This document shows positions 7,325 to 15,162 of a stretch of 64,000 nucleotides of DNA, piece by piece. Both the position numbers and the translations under genes were made by a program. The stretch's first letter is position 1. Each line of letters starts with the position of its first letter. The DNA is from a bacterium (GTDB lineage Bacteria; Actinomycetota; Acidimicrobiia; Acidimicrobiales; Bin134), in contig JAPPAP010000033.1 of NCBI GenBank assembly GCA_026705465.1, forward strand, positions 90,108 to 154,107, given 5' to 3'. Under the pieces are notes generated by a model. It had not been told where the DNA came from and did no database searches. It saw nothing but the letters and a program-made list of their open reading frames with translations.

Positions 7325-8713
7325 ATGGCAAAGGACAAGGCTCAGGATCCGCCGCGCAGAATCGCCATCGTTGGCGGCGGCGTCTCGGGGCTGGGTGCCG
7401 CGTGGACCCTGCACCACCAACCGGACCGCTTCGATTTCCGGTTGTACGAAGCAGAGGAGCTGCTCGGCGGCAATGCGATCACCGTCGACATGCCCCAGGA
7501 CGATGGCGGTTCGATTCCCTTCGACATCTCAGTTACCGCTTTGATCCCATCGGTCTATGAGCACATCTTGCTGTTGATGAAGCAGTTTGGCATCGAGAGA
7601 ATCGACACGAAGTTCAGCTACAGCGTGAAGTACGCCGGACAGATCTACGCCCACGATTTCGATTCCGACATCAGGGAGCAACTGCAATCGGAGATTGCCA
7701 AGTTCCAACGAATCTTGCGACGAATACAGCGGGTGGGCTGGCTGAGCCGTACCCAGTCGAAGGCCCTGAACTTCTTGAACCCGTTCAACTACATCACCAT
7801 GGGAACGATCCTGAACCTGGGCGGATTCTCCGGCGACTTCAGGTACAAGATCCTCAAGCCCATGTTCGTGAACTTCCTCATGGCCACCAATGTGTTCGAT
7901 ATGCCCACCGCCCTATTCGCGCGGTATCTCGAGTTCTTCGACATCGAGTCGGCCACGCCCATGCAGACCTGGGACCAGGGCTCGCAGCGCATCTACGAGC
8001 ATCTGGCAGCCGACTTCCAAGACAAGATCTACCTGAACCGCCCGGTGCAGCGGGTGTACCGGTCGAAGTCCGGGGTCGAGGTCGAAGACGCCGACGGCGT
8101 GCGGGAATGGTTCGACGACGTGATCTTCGCCTGCAACGCGAACCAAACCTTGATGATGATCGACGAGCCGACCAACCTCGAGCGCTACCTGCTCTCATCG
8201 ATCCGCTACGAGAGCGAACTCCACAACCACACCGTGGTCCACTACGACTCCTCGGTGCTTCCCGACAACGAGGCGAAGCCCCTGACCACCCGCAGCAACC
8301 ACATCGCACAGTACGGCGCCCGACCCGACAACTACGAGATCACCTACATCATGCACAACCAGCAACCGTGGGTGAGCCGGTCCGACAAGCCCTGCCTGGT
8401 GACCTATAACGCGATCAGCCCGATCGAAGAAGAGAAGATCGTCAAGAAGTGGTGGTTCCAGCACGTCGTGCACGACGTGCGTCACGTGGCCCTGCTCGTC
8501 AACTTGTTCCGCTTCATCCAGGGCAAGCGGCGGACATGGCACTGCGGAGCCCACACGCTGATCAACAGCCAGGAGACCTGCTTCATCACCGGCATGGCCG
8601 CGGCCCGGCAAATGGGGGCGGCCTACCCCTTCAACGACCCCGCGGCAAGACGGACTTTCAACTACTACGGGAGCATCATGTACGGCTGGCGGTTCAAGAA
8701 GGCGAGGCGCTGA
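7325..8713 (+). CDS. FAD/NAD(P)-binding amine-oxidase-like flavoprotein (COG2907-like)
   Basis: A 462-residue flavoprotein with an N-terminal Rossmann FAD motif IAIVGGGVSGLGAAW (GGGVSG 17-22) and the second-strand motif RLYEAEELLGGN. Near the end WHCGAHTLINSQETCFITGMAAA is split by Cys residues and closes the FAD domain. The layout matches predicted NAD/FAD-binding proteins of the COG2907 group, relatives of phytoene desaturases and monoamine oxidases, acting on lipid or isoprenoid substrates. The gene directly follows the Rieske oxygenase (12-bp gap) and converges with the GPP34-P450 gene, 33 bp away. The three probably act on one lipophilic substrate (inference). Confidence 0.85.
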   Translation: MAKDKAQDPPRRIAIVGGGVSGLGAAWTLHHQPDRFDFRLYEAEELLGGNAITVDMPQDDGGSIPFDISVTALIPSVYEHILLLMKQFGIERIDTKFSYSVKYAGQIYAHDFDSDIREQLQSEIAKFQRILRRIQRVGWLSRTQSKALNFLNPFNYITMGTILNLGGFSGDFRYKILKPMFVNFLMATNVFDMPTALFARYLEFFDIESATPMQTWDQGSQRIYEHLAADFQDKIYLNRPVQRVYRSKSGVEVEDADGVREWFDDVIFACNANQTLMMIDEPTNLERYLLSSIRYESELHNHTVVHYDSSVLPDNEAKPLTTRSNHIAQYGARPDNYEITYIMHNQQPWVSRSDKPCLVTYNAISPIEEEKIVKKWWFQHVVHDVRHVALLVNLFRFIQGKRRTWHCGAHTLINSQETCFITGMAAARQMGAAYPFNDPAARRTFNYYGSIMYGWRFKKARR

Positions 8714-8746
8714 CCGCCGAAATCTCTTCTGCCCAGAGGCGTTGCG

Positions 8747-10774
8747 TCAGACGGGCAGTTCGCGGCGCTTTTTGGCTACGAGGAACTTCAGCTTCTTGTT
8801 CGGAGACATCGACGGGAACGGGCTGATCTTGAGCTTGTACCTCTTGGGGGCAATCTCAAGCTCGTAGTAATGCACCATCATCAGCAGGTTGATGGCCAGC
8901 TGAAGTTCCGTCCAGCGGATGCCCAAACAGGTGTGCGTGCCCAGCCCGTAGGGGGCGTAGGTGGAGCCAATGTGCTCTTTGCGCGGCGCCTCATAGCGGC
9001 TGATGTCAAACGTGAAGGGATCGGGGAAGTGATCGCTCATGTAGTGCGTTGCCGTCTGGGCGATGAAGACTCGCGCCCCTTCCGGCAGTTCGTAACCCTC
9101 GACCACGCACTGATTCATCACGTTTCGCACCGACATCGGGACGATCGGATACATGCGCAGGCACTCCATGATGAAGCGGCGAGTGACATCGATCGCTGGC
9201 CCGGTGAGCGTTTCTCGGTCCGGATCGCCGTCGCCGAACAAGGCATCGGCCTCCTCGCGGATCTTCTCGAGGTATTCCGGCTGCGCCAGCATGGCGTAGG
9301 CAATGAAGGAAAGCTGATCGCCCACGTACATGCTGGCAATCAACGGTGCCGAGAGCACGAATCGCAGGTTCGACTCGGGGAGGAACTGCCGATCGCTGGC
9401 GTGCATATTCAGCAGCTCGTCGGCCAGATCCCGAGGACATCCCGCACGCTGGGCAGGCGTGTGGACCCGCAAAACCCGATCCACCACGTCGTCGATCAGC
9501 TTCGCCCGACGCCTCATCGAGGGGGTGTGCAGCATGAACTTGGGCAGGGTCTTGGCCAGGTGCGTCTTGAGCGCCCGTTCCTTGAACTTGTGCATGTCGT
9601 CGGAAACGTCGTTCGAGTCAATGCCGATAGTCAGCGGCGACAACTCCGAGTTGATCAAATTCCGGCACATGGTCACCGCAATGCCCGATTCTCCAACTTT
9701 CCAAGTGGCCAAGTTCTCCCGCGCCTTGGAAAACACCATGTCGAGCTGTTCTTCCAGTCTCCCGCGGGCATAACCCGGCTGAATGGACTTCCGATATCGG
9801 AAGTGATCGGCACCGTCGAGGGCCGGCAACAGCCCCACCCCGCCGTAGACCTTCTCAAAGTCCTCCAGGTAGTCTCTGGCTCGCAGGTGCATGCGGCCAT
9901 GGCGGTGTACCCAGTGATTCGTCTCGGGCCCAGCCAGAAAGATCATGCGACCCTGGAAGGGCACCTTGATGTCGAACACCGGGCCGTACTCCTCGTAGAG
10001 CTCGGCCATGAATGCGGGCACGTTGCCCTTGCGGAGGTGCTTGCTCCTCAGCGCCTTGCGCAGTTTGAGTCGGGGAACCGCCCTGGTCAGGGCGGTTCTC
10101 TGGAACAACGACACGGCAATGTTCTCGCTGACCGCATCGGCGATGGAGCGACCGATCAGGTCCATCTTGCAGATCTGCTCGACGCGCGCTTCCGACTCCT
10201 CGTCGAGTTCGAAGATGTAGCGCAAAACATCACAGGTGTCGATGAGACAGATGATGATGACGTCTCTCGGGCCTGGAATCTCGTTGTTGAATATCGCCCG
10301 GCTGATGCGGGTCTTCACGAACTCGACAGCAGTGCCCACTTCGGAGCTCGTGTGAAATCCCGATTTCCAGGCCCCTTGAGCCAGCGACCAGAAATCCCCT
10401 TCGTGGTGTTGCAGGATCTTCAGATCGACCAAGCGCGCCAGTGTCTCATCGATAACCGAATCCGCTTTCGGAGCGAGCCGCTCAATCCAATACTGGGCGT
10501 TGCGCTGAACCGGCTCCTTGGCGATCTCGGAGAGAATCGGGTCGAGACAAGGATCGCCCGTTCTGGTCTGATCCAGAAGGATCAAGGACTCCATATCAGT
10601 GTCGATGCGATAGATGAGCGACAACTCCGCGAGTGCCGCCCCCACGACGGCGCAGTTCAGGTTCCAGCCGGGAACCTGGCGAAAGTAGCCGCTCTCCTCG
10701 TTTAGGAGCGTCAGGACAAGCTCGTCCAGCAGCGTCAGCTGGGTGGCGGTCGCGTCATTTTCGGTAACCGTCAT
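8747..10774 (-). CDS. GPP34 (GOLPH3-like) domain fused to a cytochrome P450
   Basis: A 675-residue two-domain protein. Residues about 10-235 match the GPP34/GOLPH3 lipid-binding fold (LTLLDELVLTLLNEESG, ALAELSLIYRI, DQTRTGDPCLDPILSEI). Trp37 sits where GOLPH3 uses a Trp to bind phosphoinositide; the Arg next to it is not obvious. Residues about 245-670 are a P450 with ExxR at E537-R540 and the heme loop YGLGTHTCLG (609-618; ligand Cys616). The I-helix reads YVGDQLSF (483-490) instead of AGxDTT, so the usual acid-Thr oxygen-activation pair is missing. The GPP34 part may anchor the P450 at a membrane (inference). Bacterial P450s are normally about 400 residues, so the fusion is notable. The ATG follows a purine-rich stretch and TAGCGT at 10796-10801 (minus). 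Confidence 0.88.
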   Translation of the reverse strand: MTVTENDATATQLTLLDELVLTLLNEESGYFRQVPGWNLNCAVVGAALAELSLIYRIDTDMESLILLDQTRTGDPCLDPILSEIAKEPVQRNAQYWIERLAPKADSVIDETLARLVDLKILQHHEGDFWSLAQGAWKSGFHTSSEVGTAVEFVKTRISRAIFNNEIPGPRDVIIICLIDTCDVLRYIFELDEESEARVEQICKMDLIGRSIADAVSENIAVSLFQRTALTRAVPRLKLRKALRSKHLRKGNVPAFMAELYEEYGPVFDIKVPFQGRMIFLAGPETNHWVHRHGRMHLRARDYLEDFEKVYGGVGLLPALDGADHFRYRKSIQPGYARGRLEEQLDMVFSKARENLATWKVGESGIAVTMCRNLINSELSPLTIGIDSNDVSDDMHKFKERALKTHLAKTLPKFMLHTPSMRRRAKLIDDVVDRVLRVHTPAQRAGCPRDLADELLNMHASDRQFLPESNLRFVLSAPLIASMYVGDQLSFIAYAMLAQPEYLEKIREEADALFGDGDPDRETLTGPAIDVTRRFIMECLRMYPIVPMSVRNVMNQCVVEGYELPEGARVFIAQTATHYMSDHFPDPFTFDISRYEAPRKEHIGSTYAPYGLGTHTCLGIRWTELQLAINLLMMVHYYELEIAPKRYKLKISPFPSMSPNKKLKFLVAKKRRELPV

Positions 10775-10904
10775 AAGCGTTTTTCTGCCTCTCCCACGCT
10801 ACGGACTCTAACCATTGGCACTTTCCACAACAACAACTCAACCCTTTTCCCAAGGCACTTGCCACGCCCGATGTCTTCTCCGTATTCCAACCCCAGCGGG
10901 CACG

Positions 10905-10914
10905 AGGGTAGCGT
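10905..10914. promoter_or_regulatory. Promoter for the 10941 monooxygenase, with a mirrored -10
   Basis: TAGCGT (10909-10914) would start transcription about 20 nt before the ATG at 10941, leaving room for the AGGGGTGG ribosome binding site. Minus-strand TACCCT (10905-10910) overlaps it on one TA and faces the GPP34-P450 gene 130 nt away. The 166-bp divergent gap shows no other clear element apart from the P450's own TAGCGT at 10796-10801. Confidence 0.4.
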
Positions 10915-10940
10915 TTTCCGGACGCACACAAGGGGTGGAC

Positions 10941-12434
10941 ATGAGCACACAGCAAGCTGAAGCAATTGGTGGCAACGGGGAGCGAGACCTGCGAATCGCC
11001 ATCATCGGAGCCGGACCAGGCGGTTTGTGCGCCGCCATCCGGCTCCGCCAGTCGGGCTTCGAGAACTTCACCGTGTTGGAGAAGGGCAGCGGCGTGGGCG
11101 GCACGTGGTATCACAACCGCTACCCGGGCTGCGCCTGCGATATCCAGTCGGAGCTCTACTCGTTTTCATTCGAGGTCAACACCGAGTGGACCCGCCCCTA
11201 TGCCCGCCAGCCTGAGATTTTGCGCTACATGGAGCACTGCGCCGACAAGTACGGGGTACTCCCCCACTGCCGCTTCAACGATGCCGTGACTTCGGCCCGA
11301 TGGGACGACGACGATGCCACCTGGACGCTCACCACCGAGTCGGGCGCCGAGGTCACTGCCGACGTGGTGATCAGCGCACTGGGCATGTTCAACGACGTTC
11401 CCCTACCCGACATCGAGGGCTTGGGCTCGTTCGAGGGTAAGACCATCCACTCGGCCCGGTGGGACTGGGACCACGACCTCACCGGTGAGACCGTCGGAGT
11501 GATCGGCTCCGCGGCCAGCGCAGTGCAGCTCGTCCCCGAAGTCGCCCTGGAAGTGGGCCAGCTCTACGTGTTCCAGCGCACTGCCAACTGGGTGCTGCCC
11601 AAAGAAGACGATCCCTACACTCCCGAGGAGATGGCCGCCCGCCAGACCGACCCCAGCATTGTGGCGGCCCGCCGCGACGAGTTGTTCGAGCAGGTGGACA
11701 CCGGCATGGCATTCAAAGACCCCAAGCGGCAGGCCGAGATGGAAGCCATCGGCCGGCAAGCCCTTGAGGCGGTGGTCGATCCCGAATTGCGGGCCAAGCT
11801 CACCCCCACCCACATGTGGGGATGCAAGCGGCCGCTGTTCCACAACGAGTACTTCACCACCTACAACCGCTCAAACGTAGAGCTGGTGACCGACGCCATC
11901 GAGCGGATCACCCCCAAGGGGGTCCTCACCGTCGACGGCACCGAGCGGGTGATGGACACCATGGTGCTGGCCACCGGATTCTCCACCACCAAGTACCTGT
12001 CGGCTATCGAAGTGATCGGCCGGGGCGGACTGCACATCGAGGACGCCTGGAACGACGGGGCCACCGCCTACATGGGCATCACCACCTCTGGGTTCCCCAA
12101 CTTGTTCATGTTGTATGGCCCCAACACCAACAACGGCTCGATCATCACCATGATTGAGTACCAGGTTGACTACGCCCTGGCCCACATCCAGCGCCTGGCT
12201 GAACAGCGCCTGGCCTGGGTAGATGTCAGGGCCGACACCATGGCCGACTACAACGAGTGGGTCCAAGAGGGCATTTCCGAGATCAGGCCCTGGAACGCCA
12301 GCTGCAACGGCTACTACCGCAGCCCCAGCGGTCGAATCGTCACCCAGTGGCCTCACAACATGACCACGTTCAAGGACCAGACCGCCGCCATCGACGAAGA
12401 CGCTTACGAGGTGGCCTCGCGGTCGACAGACTGA
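10941..12434 (+). CDS. Flavin-containing / Baeyer-Villiger-type monooxygenase
   Basis: A 497-residue flavoprotein monooxygenase that would use NADPH and O2 to oxygenate a ketone, forming an ester or lactone, or to hydroxylate. FAD motif IIGAGPGG (21-28), the BVMO fingerprint FEGKTIHSARWD (164-175; F-x-G-x3-H-x3-W-D) and the NADPH motif GVIGSAASA (186-194) are all present, as is the strand LATGFSTTKYL. The upstream in-frame extension is rejected because ATG 10941 has the AGGGGTGG site and gives the family's N-terminus. It heads a run of SDR and P450 genes (gaps 48 and 14 bp), suggesting sequential oxidation of one substrate. Confidence 0.9.
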   Translation: MSTQQAEAIGGNGERDLRIAIIGAGPGGLCAAIRLRQSGFENFTVLEKGSGVGGTWYHNRYPGCACDIQSELYSFSFEVNTEWTRPYARQPEILRYMEHCADKYGVLPHCRFNDAVTSARWDDDDATWTLTTESGAEVTADVVISALGMFNDVPLPDIEGLGSFEGKTIHSARWDWDHDLTGETVGVIGSAASAVQLVPEVALEVGQLYVFQRTANWVLPKEDDPYTPEEMAARQTDPSIVAARRDELFEQVDTGMAFKDPKRQAEMEAIGRQALEAVVDPELRAKLTPTHMWGCKRPLFHNEYFTTYNRSNVELVTDAIERITPKGVLTVDGTERVMDTMVLATGFSTTKYLSAIEVIGRGGLHIEDAWNDGATAYMGITTSGFPNLFMLYGPNTNNGSIITMIEYQVDYALAHIQRLAEQRLAWVDVRADTMADYNEWVQEGISEIRPWNASCNGYYRSPSGRIVTQWPHNMTTFKDQTAAIDEDAYEVASRSTD

Positions 12435-12482
12435 ATTCGATCTGAAAACGAGAGGTACCCGAACCAACAGGAGGCGATAGCA

Positions 12483-13256
12483 ATGACCGGAAGGCTGGAA
12501 GGCAAGGTGGCGCTCATTACCGGCAGCGCCCGGGGCCAAGGTGAGGCAGAGGCCCGCCGGTTCGTGGCCGAGGGAGCCAAAGTGGCCATCACCGACCTGC
12601 GGGATGTGCTGGGCGAGCAGCTGGCCGCCGAGCTGGGGCCCGACACCTTCTACCAGCAGCTGGACGTGACCCGGGAAGACGATTGGGATGCCGCGGTGGC
12701 CGCCACCGTGGAGCGGTTCGGCAAGCTCGACATCCTGGTGAACAACGCCGGCATTGGCGCTTTTGGAACCTTGGAGGGACTCGACCTGAAGACCCACCAC
12801 GAGATGATCGACATCAACCTCCACGGCGTGTACTTGGGGATGCGGGCGGCCAAGGCCGCTCTGGTAGCCACCGGCAACGGCGCCATCGTGAACATCTCCT
12901 CCATCGATGGCATCGTGGGCGTGCTGGGCATGACCAGCTACTCAGGCAGCAAGTTCGCGGTCACGGGCATGACCCGCTCGGCGGCCATCGAGCTGGGTCC
13001 GCTGGGGGTGCGGGTCAACTCCATCCACCCCGGGGTGATCAACAGCCCCATGGTGCAAGAGGCACCGCCTGAGACGCTGGGCCGTCTCAACCGGCTCATG
13101 GATATGCAACCCATCAAACGCATGGGCGAGCCCCACGAGATCGCCTCGCTGGCCCTGTTCTTGGCCAGCGACGAGGCCAGCTACATCACCGGTGCCCAGT
13201 TCGTGATCGACGGCGGTCATCTGGCCGGGCCGTGGCGGGAATCGTTCGAGGAGTAG
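12483..13256 (+). CDS. SDR, 3-alpha/20-beta-hydroxysteroid dehydrogenase-like
   Basis: A 257-residue classical SDR with every catalytic motif: TGSARGQG (13-20), DLRD after strand 2 (NAD-type Asp37), NNAG (87-90), Ser140, Tyr153 and Lys157 (YSGSK), and the C-terminal FVIDGGHLAG. A consensus AGGAGG site precedes the ATG. It lies between a BVMO and a P450 in one orientation, so it probably makes or consumes the keto group handled by the BVMO (inference). Confidence 0.9.
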   Translation: MTGRLEGKVALITGSARGQGEAEARRFVAEGAKVAITDLRDVLGEQLAAELGPDTFYQQLDVTREDDWDAAVAATVERFGKLDILVNNAGIGAFGTLEGLDLKTHHEMIDINLHGVYLGMRAAKAALVATGNGAIVNISSIDGIVGVLGMTSYSGSKFAVTGMTRSAAIELGPLGVRVNSIHPGVINSPMVQEAPPETLGRLNRLMDMQPIKRMGEPHEIASLALFLASDEASYITGAQFVIDGGHLAGPWRESFEE

Positions 13257-13270
13257 GGAAGGACAGAGCC

Positions 13271-14461
13271 ATGACCGGCACCTTGCCCGCGTTCGACCCC
13301 CACAATCCTGAATACTTCGAAACCGGCCTGCCCTTCGACCTGTTGGCCGATCTGCGCCAACAAGGACCGGTAGCCAAGACCCCGCTGGGCTACTACCTGA
13401 CCCGCCGCCAAGAGGCCGACGAACTGCTGTACGCGGTGGACACCTACGGCTCCGACATGACCCCGGGCACCGGGCTTGGTGGTGTGGAAGAAGTACCCGA
13501 AGAGCAGCTGTTCCTTCCCGAGATCGACGAGCCAGTCCACGGGCAGATCCGCCGGCTCTACAACTCAGCCCTCGGTCCCCACCGCACCATGAGGATCCAG
13601 CCGTTTGTGCGAGAGACCTGCGAGAGGCTGCTCGACGCCTTGGCCCGTGAGGATCCCGCCGACCTGCACGCCGACTACGCCGTACCCATCCCCTGCGAGG
13701 TGATCGCCCACATCATCGGCTTGCCCGAGGGTGGAGCCGACAAGCTGAAAGTGTGGTCGTCGGACGGCTCGGTGATGTTCCGGGCCGTGTGTCCGCAGTA
13801 CGCCCCCGACGGCCCGCCCATCACCGGCTACCTGAGGGACTTGGTGGCCGAGGAACGGTTGGCCGACGAGCCCAGCTCCCACACCTACAAGGTGTTCTTG
13901 GACGCCGAAATCGAAGGCGAGCCCCTCAGCGACACGGTGATAGCCCATCAGCTTCAAACCATGGTGCTGGGCGGAGTGCACACCACCCGTGGGCTGCTGG
14001 CCCACTCCATGCACCGGCTCATTGTCGAACCCGACGCGTTTGCCGCCCTAGAGGCCGACCGGGAGCTGATCCCGGTATTCGTCGAGGAGTCCCTGCGCCA
14101 CGACTCCCCCGCCCCCCGGGTGGCCCGGCGCTGCCTCAAGGACACCCACTTGGGCGGGGTGGACATGAATCAAGGCGACTGGGTGGAGGTGGGTTTGGCC
14201 TCTGCCAATCGGGATGAGGAGCAGTACGACGACCCCGAAGACTTCCGGCTCGATCGTCCCGACCCCCTCAACCACGTGGCCTTCGGCGCCGGCGCCCACG
14301 TCTGCCCCGGTGCCAGTCTGGCCCGCCTCGAAGGAGTCACCGCCATCGAGACCCTGCTCGACCGGGTGGCCGCCCTAACCCCGGTGGCGGGCTTCGAGTA
14401 CCCACCCTTGCCTGCCAACCTCGCCTACAGCGACCTCCCCGCCCACGTCACCTGGCGCTAG
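13271..14461 (+). CDS. Cytochrome P450
   Basis: A soluble 396-residue bacterial P450. ExxR is E273-S-L-R276, and the heme loop is FGAGAHVCPG (338-347) with ligand Cys345. The I-helix is LGGVHTTRG (233-241): the Thr pair is present but His237 replaces the usual acidic residue. A GGAAGGA site precedes the ATG; an upstream GTG in frame is less likely. It is the third gene of the BVMO-SDR-P450 run and converges with the nitroreductase, 3 bp away. The redox partners are not in the window. Confidence 0.92.
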   Translation: MTGTLPAFDPHNPEYFETGLPFDLLADLRQQGPVAKTPLGYYLTRRQEADELLYAVDTYGSDMTPGTGLGGVEEVPEEQLFLPEIDEPVHGQIRRLYNSALGPHRTMRIQPFVRETCERLLDALAREDPADLHADYAVPIPCEVIAHIIGLPEGGADKLKVWSSDGSVMFRAVCPQYAPDGPPITGYLRDLVAEERLADEPSSHTYKVFLDAEIEGEPLSDTVIAHQLQTMVLGGVHTTRGLLAHSMHRLIVEPDAFAALEADRELIPVFVEESLRHDSPAPRVARRCLKDTHLGGVDMNQGDWVEVGLASANRDEEQYDDPEDFRLDRPDPLNHVAFGAGAHVCPGASLARLEGVTAIETLLDRVAALTPVAGFEYPPLPANLAYSDLPAHVTWR

Positions 14462-14464
14462 GCC

Positions 14465-15139
14465 TCAGTCCCAGTCCGGGTTCCAGCGGTTGTAGGCGGT
14501 TACCTCGGCGGCGGGGTGGCGAAGGGCGGGACGGAAGTCGGTGCCGAGGGTGTAGGCAATTGGGAAGAGGCCGGCTTGGATGTGGGTGTCATAGGGGATG
14601 CCCAGCAGGTCGGCCATCTCTTGCTCGCGGTGCAGGTGGATGGTGGTCCAGGCGCTGCCCATGCCCCGGCTGCGCAGGGCCAGCATGAAGCTCCACACTG
14701 AGGGGATGATCGATCCCCATTGGCTGGCGTGGTGGAATGCTTGGGCCCGATCGCTGCGCAGTACTCCAAACCGGTCGACCAGCACCGGAATGAGCATTGC
14801 GGGGAGGCGATGCATGTTGTCGCGCAGGTAGGCCACCGACTCCGACATCTGCTCGGCCCGCACGGTCTGGCGCTCGTATTGCTCCCGACCGGCGGCGATA
14901 TCGGCTGAGTACTGGGCCATGGCCGCTCGGTAGATCTCCGACGCCTGGCCGATCACTTTGGGATCGTCGAGCACGATCCAGTGCCACCGCTGCTGGTTCG
15001 ATCCGGTCGGCGCCTGCAAGGCCAAGTCCAGGCACTCCTCGATCACGGCCCGCTCTACAGGCCGCTCCAAATCCAGCCGCTTGCGCACCGCCCGGGTGGT
15101 GGTCAGCACCTCGTCAATGGTCAGATCAAGAACGGTCAT
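14465..15139 (-). CDS. Nitroreductase-family FMN oxidoreductase
   Basis: A 224-residue FMN enzyme. The family's FMN-phosphate motif RAVRKRLDLERPV follows the N-terminus. APTGSNQQRWHWIV and the late IIPSVWSFMLALRSRGMGSAWTT (split here by position, about 140-165) are typical. Members reduce nitro, quinone or enone groups with NAD(P)H or act as dehydrogenases. The frame stays open upstream, but the ATG at 15139 is preferred: it has TACGAT 6 nt upstream and matches the family N-terminus. The promoter overlaps that of the divergent alcohol dehydrogenase. Confidence 0.85.
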   Translation of the reverse strand: MTVLDLTIDEVLTTTRAVRKRLDLERPVERAVIEECLDLALQAPTGSNQQRWHWIVLDDPKVIGQASEIYRAAMAQYSADIAAGREQYERQTVRAEQMSESVAYLRDNMHRLPAMLIPVLVDRFGVLRSDRAQAFHHASQWGSIIPSVWSFMLALRSRGMGSAWTTIHLHREQEMADLLGIPYDTHIQAGLFPIAYTLGTDFRPALRHPAAEVTAYNRWNPDWD

Positions 15140-15145
15140 GGGTGC

Positions 15146-15155
15146 ATCGTAGGAT
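15146..15155. promoter_or_regulatory. Overlapping divergent leaderless promoters sharing one TA
   Basis: Only 23 bp separate two divergent start codons. Minus-strand TACGAT (15146-15151) lies 6 nt from the nitroreductase ATG. Plus-strand TAGGAT (15150-15155) lies 7 nt from the dehydrogenase ATG. They share T15150-A15151, so both promoters cannot be occupied at once. Confidence 0.6.
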
Positions 15156-15162
15156 CGATGAC

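Noticed and set aside
8870..10705. A 611-codon open frame on the plus strand opposite the GPP34-P450 gene
   Set aside because: It lies wholly antisense to a gene with clear P450 and GPP34 motifs and has a His/Gln/Gly-rich composition typical of antisense reading in GC-rich DNA.
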